From the NCBI GenBank assembly GCA_033558025.1, contig JAUCEF010000016.1, positions 2,790,001-2,854,000 of the forward strand: a stretch of 64,000 nt of DNA, in the 5' to 3' direction. Origin of the DNA: Phytophthora sp. 'mugwort' (taxonomy: Eukaryota; Oomycota; Peronosporomycetes; Peronosporales; Peronosporaceae). The translations under genes and the position numbers were made by a program. Positions 58,943 through 64,000 of the stretch are shown here, one piece after another (within the stretch, counting starts at the first letter, position 1; every line of letters starts with the position of its first letter). A model generated the notes under the pieces. It saw only the letters and a list, made by a program, of their open reading frames with translations. It did not search any database and was not told where the DNA came from.

Positions 58943-60304
58943 CTCAGTATACTGCTGATCCACTTGATGCCTGTGGAGCAAAAGCGGTTGTGAGAGGGAA
59001 GATCGGAAGCTAATCACGCGCGGCTCGCAATGCGAATCGCATAGCCGGGACAAAAGATACGTTTTGCGCGCTGAAGCCACCTAGACTGGGGTTTAGTATG
59101 GAATGAAAACCGCACTTAGGGGATACTGTACCTTAGCAACCACAGTATTGTACATGTAATGCTTGTGCTGCGGCTCCATCCTTCGACGAGAAATCAGTTG
59201 AAGGTTCCTCAAATGGGTGGTCGGCGCGGTGGCCATGCGTCGACAGCAGGGTAAGCTCGCTTTTGTAAGCACGTGACCTTTTTTGGTCAGACAGAGCGCG
59301 AAGGCATCACTGTCAGTGATTCACTGACGGGTGTCCTCAGTGAAGACTTTCACCCACCATATGCACAACAGTTTGGACGCTGCGATCGTACGCTGAAATC
59401 CGATCTATTGAAAGACACTTTCCCGTCCGTCGACAGCACTGAGCTCCAAAACTAATGGACTAGCACGCGGCATTATAGTGGTGATGCCATCCTCCACTCT
59501 ACATACTGGCATCATGCGGGCCTGCAGGCTGCAGTGCAGCGGGGGTCGAGCCTGGGCACCTTGGACCCGGAACAGTGCGCGAACAATACGCACTCTATAG
59601 TTGTACCACTGTCCACAGCTGTTTCCTTAACATAGTCTTTTATATGGTCCATACTTTCTGAAAAAGAAAAGATATGCTTGATTTCAGTATGGCTCATGTT
59701 GAAGTGACGGATCGGCCAATCATTGCGGTTAAATTTAATGATCGGGGATCCGATACGAATGGGTAGTACCGATACGACCGATTCGGTACGCGGCTGGGGC
59801 GAACCGTTAAGGATTTAAGACCTTTCAGCACTAAGAGATGCTGTCTATTGTTTTGCAACATGTCCGGCAACATTGCGCTTATTTGCCCAACATTCCTTCC
59901 GGCAACCAATGCCGCCTATCCATTGGTTTATCTGTTCACGGCGGAGTATGGGCATCTCCAAGAACCAGCCAACGCGCTACTTCTACGGAATTCACTTGTT
60001 TTCTTCACTCGTTTCTTACTATTCTTTCTCTGTTTCGAAATCGTACTTCATAATATTGAAGGGAAGAGGATTGAAAAAAAAAAAAAACGATGAGCGTCTA
60101 ACGAGAGCGAACTTAATCAAGTTGTGCAGTATATTGTAATAACGTATATCGTTTACAGCATTTATCGGAACTCATTCCCTCTATACAAACTCTATCCGCT
60201 CTTAGAGGTTCTTAACGAGTCTTCTCCCTCCTCCCGCCAGTTAGACCGCCACCACGTCGGCTACGAGTTGAATAGGTAGGGCAAGTTGAAGCCGAAAGAC
60301 AACC
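58943..60304. other. Intergenic 1.36 kb, probable degraded repeat
   Basis: Only short frames on either strand. Around 59700-59830 there is locally repetitive sequence (CCGATACGAATGGGTAGTACCG, in part) whose minus strand reads YRYYPFVSDPRSLNLTAMIG, possibly a fossil of a mobile element. A poly-A stretch lies at about 60075-60088. No gene can be supported. The final ~200 bases must hold the promoter of the BED-finger gene. Confidence 0.4.
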
Positions 60305-63300
60305 ATGGGGCGGGGCTGCACGATGGACGAATGGGTGCACTTCCAGAAGCTGCCCGAGGAGGGCCGCGTCCCCAACTCGTCCTACTGGTACGTGCTATGC
60401 CGCCACTGCGTGGCCGGCTACGAGCAGAAGCAGCTCTTCAACGCACCTGCCAGGCTCACGGGCCGGCGCTCAGCCATGCGCGCGCACCTCAAGATTTGCC
60501 CCATGTATGCCACGCAGTACAAGATGGAGCAGCAGGAGGCCGCCGCCAAAGCTGAGGAAGTGCAGACGGACGCCTCGGCGCCCACGACCACGATCGTCAC
60601 AGCGGCATCGACGTCGGCGGGCGAGAAACGCAAGCGCAGAGCTGACAGTGATAACGGGGGGTCCCGCGGCGGCCGCGGCAAGCACTGCATGATGGAGGAG
60701 TGGGAGCACTTCACACGTCTGCAGGATGAAGGCTATATTGGCAAGTCTAACTTCTTCCATGCTGTGTGCAAACACTGCCAGCGCGCATACGACGAGGCAG
60801 TGGAGGACCAGAAGCCGCTGCTTGTGCCGGAGAAGCTCGTGGGCAGGCGCGAGAAGATGCGCAAGCACCTCTCACTGTGTCCGCATTTCAAAGGAGACCT
60901 GCCGCCTCTGGGGAGCAAGCTACACCAGCGCGGCAACGGCCTGCCACCCAATAACGTGTTCAGCGCGTTGGCTGCGGGGGCTGCGGCTGGCCTGGGGGCG
61001 ACGGTTGTTGACTCTACTGCTACTGCTACGGCAACGAGGATGGACGTGTCATCTTCTGGATCTGCTGCAGTCCTTGCGACTGCGATCACCCCCGCCGCCA
61101 TCAACGGCTCGTCGCGACTGGCGCTAGACGAGTGGCACTACTTCACGCGCCTTGAGCGCAAGAAGGACAGTGCGTACTATTACGCGCGTTGCAATTTCTG
61201 TCAGCAGGCGTACGAAAGCGCTCCCGACAACCTGAAGGCGTCAATGGAGCCGGTTATTGTCATGGGTCGCAAGAGCAACATGCAGACGCACTTGTCCAAG
61301 TGCCTTCACGTGCCCAAGGACGCGTCCGCTATGGCGAAGATTTACGCAGCCGGCTACCATACAAATCTTGGTGGCGTTGCTGGTGCTGCACTACTGGCTG
61401 GAAGTGTGCCGTTCGAGCCCAAGCGTCCGAGGTTGGAGCTGTCCAGTCCGACGCCGGCACAATCACCTGATAGCAATTCTGTGCACCGCGCACTGATACG
61501 AGTCCTCATTGAGCATCACTTGCCTTTTGAATGGGTGGGAAGTGACAGCGCCAAGCAGTTGTTCCGCGCACTGGTTCCTACGTCTGTCGCCCCCACGGAC
61601 AACCTCATACCGAGCACGACAGACTTGCGCACGTGCATCCTGGATAAAATCCACAGCGCGACGCTTCTCAGCGAGCTCACGAAGTTACAAGAACTCATTC
61701 CACTTGAAGTAGGTGCGTCTGCTTTCGCTGCCGATGCCGGCGATACGCTGTCTGTCGCGCCTGTGGGGTCGTGGCCAGTCATGATGCACTGTAACCTAAC
61801 GTCCAGCCACCAAATTGGTGATGTACAGATGCCAGTAATCGACGGTATCGTAACCAACCGAAAGGCTATCGTGTCGCTTTCATTTGTTCGAGCTCAGCAA
61901 CCGGAAGCTGTCGTGGACGCTGCTCTGACTCACACCCACGGGCTCGAGATCGCTCGTTTGTTGGATGAGCATTTGCGACTCTGCGTTGACGCGACGAAGT
62001 TGGCTCTTGCGGTGGTACTACTACCGTACAATACGATGACCCAACGTGCTGTAGGAATTCTGCGCTCACCCGCACGCTGGCCTCAAGTTGTATTTCTATC
62101 TGACGTGGAGGATATGCTGCAGTTTCCGCTGTTAAAGCTGCTGGCGACCGCGGAAATGTTTACTATTGTATCCTCGCTTATTGAAGTCTGGCAACTGGAG
62201 TCCATTCGATCGTGTGTGATGGATAGACTATTGGAAATGGACGGAGGCGCCCACATTAGCCCTTTTCGCGATTGGGAGTCGTGCGCCACGCTTATCCAAG
62301 TGTTACTCGACGAGAAGACATTCGAAGCGAGTACGAAACGAGGAGCAGCGAATGCCAAAAGATTGGTAGAGAATGCGCTGAATCGCTCGTTGTTGGAGCG
62401 TGTATACAATCTACTTCACGCCTTCACGAACGCATTCTCTAGCTGTCGAGCTGGTCTGGAGCTTTCAGAGACAATGGTCCAGTTGGGAGCATTGTTCACT
62501 GCCGCGGAAGGATTTATCACTGTGCAACTCGCGTTGGAGGTGGTTTGGGAGCAGATGGAGCAGCCACTCTTCGTCGTGGCTCATGCACTGAACCCGCGCC
62601 TGCGGCTACGCGACCTCAACAGCACAGAGGTTACCAAGCTGAGCACTTTAAGTGATTTCAGTGTCTCGTACTTTCGATCACTCTTTGGGCGCAAACCAAA
62701 CTCTCTGCGAGGTGAGGTGACGGCATATCTGCACACGTCACATCGAGTGTTCATGAGTGAGTTTGTTGCCGAGTTTCGTATCCTGGACGATTATTTCCGC
62801 TACTTGAGCGACGATTATCCGTCGCTGTCACTGTTAATGCAAGTGCTGCACTCCTTCTCGTCAATAACTCTGAGCCACTCCTCCCAATCAAGGAAGAAGA
62901 AGAGCGTCGACAATATTTACAGTAACGACGAGCAGCAAAAGCTCGACTTCCTGCGTGATCGATGGGGTATTGTGTCTGGTGCGTCGTCGTCGGAATCTCA
63001 GGACGAGACAAAAAGCCGAATTGCTGCGCACAACGATCGTAGTGGGGCTGCCCTGCTGAATGCTGGCGTCGTCGTGGACGAGTGGAAGGAGGCTCTGGAA
63101 TCGAAGCTGCATGTGCGAGGTGTGGACTTTTCTCTTCTGGACGATAAGTTTGATGACGTTGAAGATGTGGAAATTGCAGTAGTTACTATGGAGCAAGGCG
63201 AGAACGGTGCACCAGTAGTGGCTGAGCAAACTATCGCGCACGGTCTCCGATTACCGTCGCTGGAACTTGACGACGAGCTGGCATATCCGTCGGCTTCTTT

Positions 63301-63367
63301 GCGCGCCGAGTTCTCAATGAAAGTGCCACTGAAGGACCTATTCAAAACGGCCGAGGCTACGATTTAG
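60305..63367 (+). CDS. Triple BED zinc-finger protein, possible domesticated hAT
   Basis: An intronless frame of 1,020 residues; the ATG at 60305 has a good context (CAACCATGG). Three BED-type fingers occur in the first 350 residues, each with a W-x2-F aromatic start, a C-x2-C pair, and a closing H-x4-C: VHFQKL to CRHC to HLKICP; EHFTRL to CKHC to HLSLCP; HYFTRL to CNFC to HLSKCL. Between the first two is a basic stretch (GEKRKRRADSDNGGSRGGRG), a likely nuclear signal. The remaining ~650 residues resemble the helical and RNase-H-like body of hAT transposases (for example WPVMMHCNLTSSHQIGDVQM, LLHAFTNAFSSCRAGLE, VAHALNPRLRLRDL), but no clear C-terminal dimerisation motif or complete DDE triad was seen. 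It is probably a DNA-binding protein; an active transposase is unlikely. No terminal inverted repeats were noticed next to it. Confidence 0.8.
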   Translation: MGRGCTMDEWVHFQKLPEEGRVPNSSYWYVLCRHCVAGYEQKQLFNAPARLTGRRSAMRAHLKICPMYATQYKMEQQEAAAKAEEVQTDASAPTTTIVTAASTSAGEKRKRRADSDNGGSRGGRGKHCMMEEWEHFTRLQDEGYIGKSNFFHAVCKHCQRAYDEAVEDQKPLLVPEKLVGRREKMRKHLSLCPHFKGDLPPLGSKLHQRGNGLPPNNVFSALAAGAAAGLGATVVDSTATATATRMDVSSSGSAAVLATAITPAAINGSSRLALDEWHYFTRLERKKDSAYYYARCNFCQQAYESAPDNLKASMEPVIVMGRKSNMQTHLSKCLHVPKDASAMAKIYAAGYHTNLGGVAGAALLAGSVPFEPKRPRLELSSPTPAQSPDSNSVHRALIRVLIEHHLPFEWVGSDSAKQLFRALVPTSVAPTDNLIPSTTDLRTCILDKIHSATLLSELTKLQELIPLEVGASAFAADAGDTLSVAPVGSWPVMMHCNLTSSHQIGDVQMPVIDGIVTNRKAIVSLSFVRAQQPEAVVDAALTHTHGLEIARLLDEHLRLCVDATKLALAVVLLPYNTMTQRAVGILRSPARWPQVVFLSDVEDMLQFPLLKLLATAEMFTIVSSLIEVWQLESIRSCVMDRLLEMDGGAHISPFRDWESCATLIQVLLDEKTFEASTKRGAANAKRLVENALNRSLLERVYNLLHAFTNAFSSCRAGLELSETMVQLGALFTAAEGFITVQLALEVVWEQMEQPLFVVAHALNPRLRLRDLNSTEVTKLSTLSDFSVSYFRSLFGRKPNSLRGEVTAYLHTSHRVFMSEFVAEFRILDDYFRYLSDDYPSLSLLMQVLHSFSSITLSHSSQSRKKKSVDNIYSNDEQQKLDFLRDRWGIVSGASSSESQDETKSRIAAHNDRSGAALLNAGVVVDEWKEALESKLHVRGVDFSLLDDKFDDVEDVEIAVVTMEQGENGAPVVAEQTIAHGLRLPSLELDDELAYPSASLRAEFSMKVPLKDLFKTAEATI

Positions 63368-63485
63368 AGAGGAAGCAGTCACAATGCGTACAATTGATGT
63401 GAGGTTGTGTGCGGCATAAGGTTTACTTCATGGCGCTACTAATACCTGCAAGCAATATCGGCTAATGGTGGTGGCTCGAATCATT

Positions 63486-64000
63486 TCACTGACGTGTCGG
63501 CAGAATCTTGCCCTCGCATGGTCCAAAGCCTATCCTGTAGCCGTCTCCCTCGCAGAATCCGTTGATCGTCACGGTGTCGCCATCCTGCAGGAACTTGCGC
63601 GTGATGCCACTGTCTCCGAGAACAATATCACGAGACCCCTGCCAGCTCAGCTCCAACATCGAGCCCAAGCTGTCGTCCGTACTGCCACTGATAGTGCCAC
63701 TGCCCAGTAGATCTCCTGGCTGCATGTTGCACCCCGTGACTGTGTGGTGCACAAGCTGTTGCTTCATATTCCAGTACATGTTGCGGAAGTTGCTCTTCGT
63801 AATGGCGTAGGCTTGATCAGAACCCTCCGGCTTCACCGAGACCTACACAAAATCACAAGCGGCAACTGTCAGCAGACTTTAAATATCACACAGTTTCCTT
63901 CTGCAACTTACGTTCAGCTTGATGTCGTAGGTATCACGAGCGTAGTTCGGGTCTGTAATGTACGGGAGTGGCGTTGGGTTCTTCTGGGTCGGCCCAAAGC
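63486..64000 (-). CDS. FAH: Fumarylacetoacetase, 3' part, runs off right edge
   Basis: The last exon (63842-63486) and part of the previous one (from 63912 to the window edge) are present, joined by a GTAAGT...GTGTAG intron in phase. The enzyme hydrolyses fumarylacetoacetate to fumarate and acetoacetate, the final step of tyrosine breakdown. The family signature is clear: [77 protein letters not shown] and the C-terminal [16 protein letters not shown]. The N-terminal SH3-like domain and most metal-binding residues lie outside the window. The last 116 codons are intact. Confidence 0.93.

Noticed and set aside
57985..59013. 342-codon plus-strand frame over the 5' end of the giant gene
   Set aside because: It is antisense to the conserved N-terminal domain, and its Arg/Leu/Gly composition is that of a shadow.
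63465..63810. Plus-strand frames over the last fumarylacetoacetase exon
   Set aside because: The minus strand encodes the well-conserved FAH C-terminus, so these are shadows.

Overview
The window looks like nuclear DNA from an oomycete, most likely Phytophthora or a close relative. The reasons are short GT-AG introns of about 50-110 bases in compact genes, an oomycete-type initiator next to panB, a MULE and a hAT element and a Ty3/gypsy element beside ordinary eukaryotic genes, and ABCG/PDR-like sequence of the kind abundant in Phytophthora. No tRNA, rRNA or CRISPR array was recognised. All family assignments come from reading the translated sequence; no database was searched.

Layout. Positions 1-7.5 kb are a transposon graveyard. 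There is a Ty3/gypsy element on the minus strand (protease, gag and a probable LTR, broken by frameshifts). Next comes a complete-ended but decayed MULE at 3143-6313 with ~90-bp terminal inverted repeats and an 8-bp target duplication, then a frameshifted hAT transposase. Positions 7.6-24.3 kb are gene-dense: a zinc-ribbon/Ig/WD40/IQ protein, a small unknown protein, panB (pantothenate synthesis), an STI1-domain co-chaperone-like protein, a long coiled-coil protein, a membrane protein, a RAD5/HLTF-like SNF2-RING helicase, a mitochondrial MiaB-type tRNA methylthiotransferase and prefoldin subunit 6. Two pairs are divergent with short shared promoters (panB/STI1 and RAD5-like/MiaB); others converge within 100-150 bases.

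Positions 24.4-58.9 kb hold the most striking object: one uninterrupted minus-strand reading frame of 11,490 codons (about 1.2-1.3 MDa at 110 Da per residue). It has an N-terminal unique domain, then about 24.5 copies of a 95-residue repeat (array A), about 76 copies of an 89/92-residue Thr/Glu-rich repeat with a Lys/Arg cluster (array B), 12 copies of a 103-residue repeat (array C, homologous to A), and a C-terminal unique domain. The two unique ends are diverged copies of each other. Both resemble the second half of an ABCG/PDR nucleotide-binding domain but lack a Walker A motif.

Positions 58.9-60.3 kb are mostly non-coding. Then follow an intronless triple-BED zinc-finger protein (60305-63367), possibly a domesticated hAT derivative, and the 3' end of a fumarylacetoacetase gene running off the right edge.

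The genes do not form a pathway. They are independent housekeeping genes next to a transposon cluster and a giant tandem-repeat gene.
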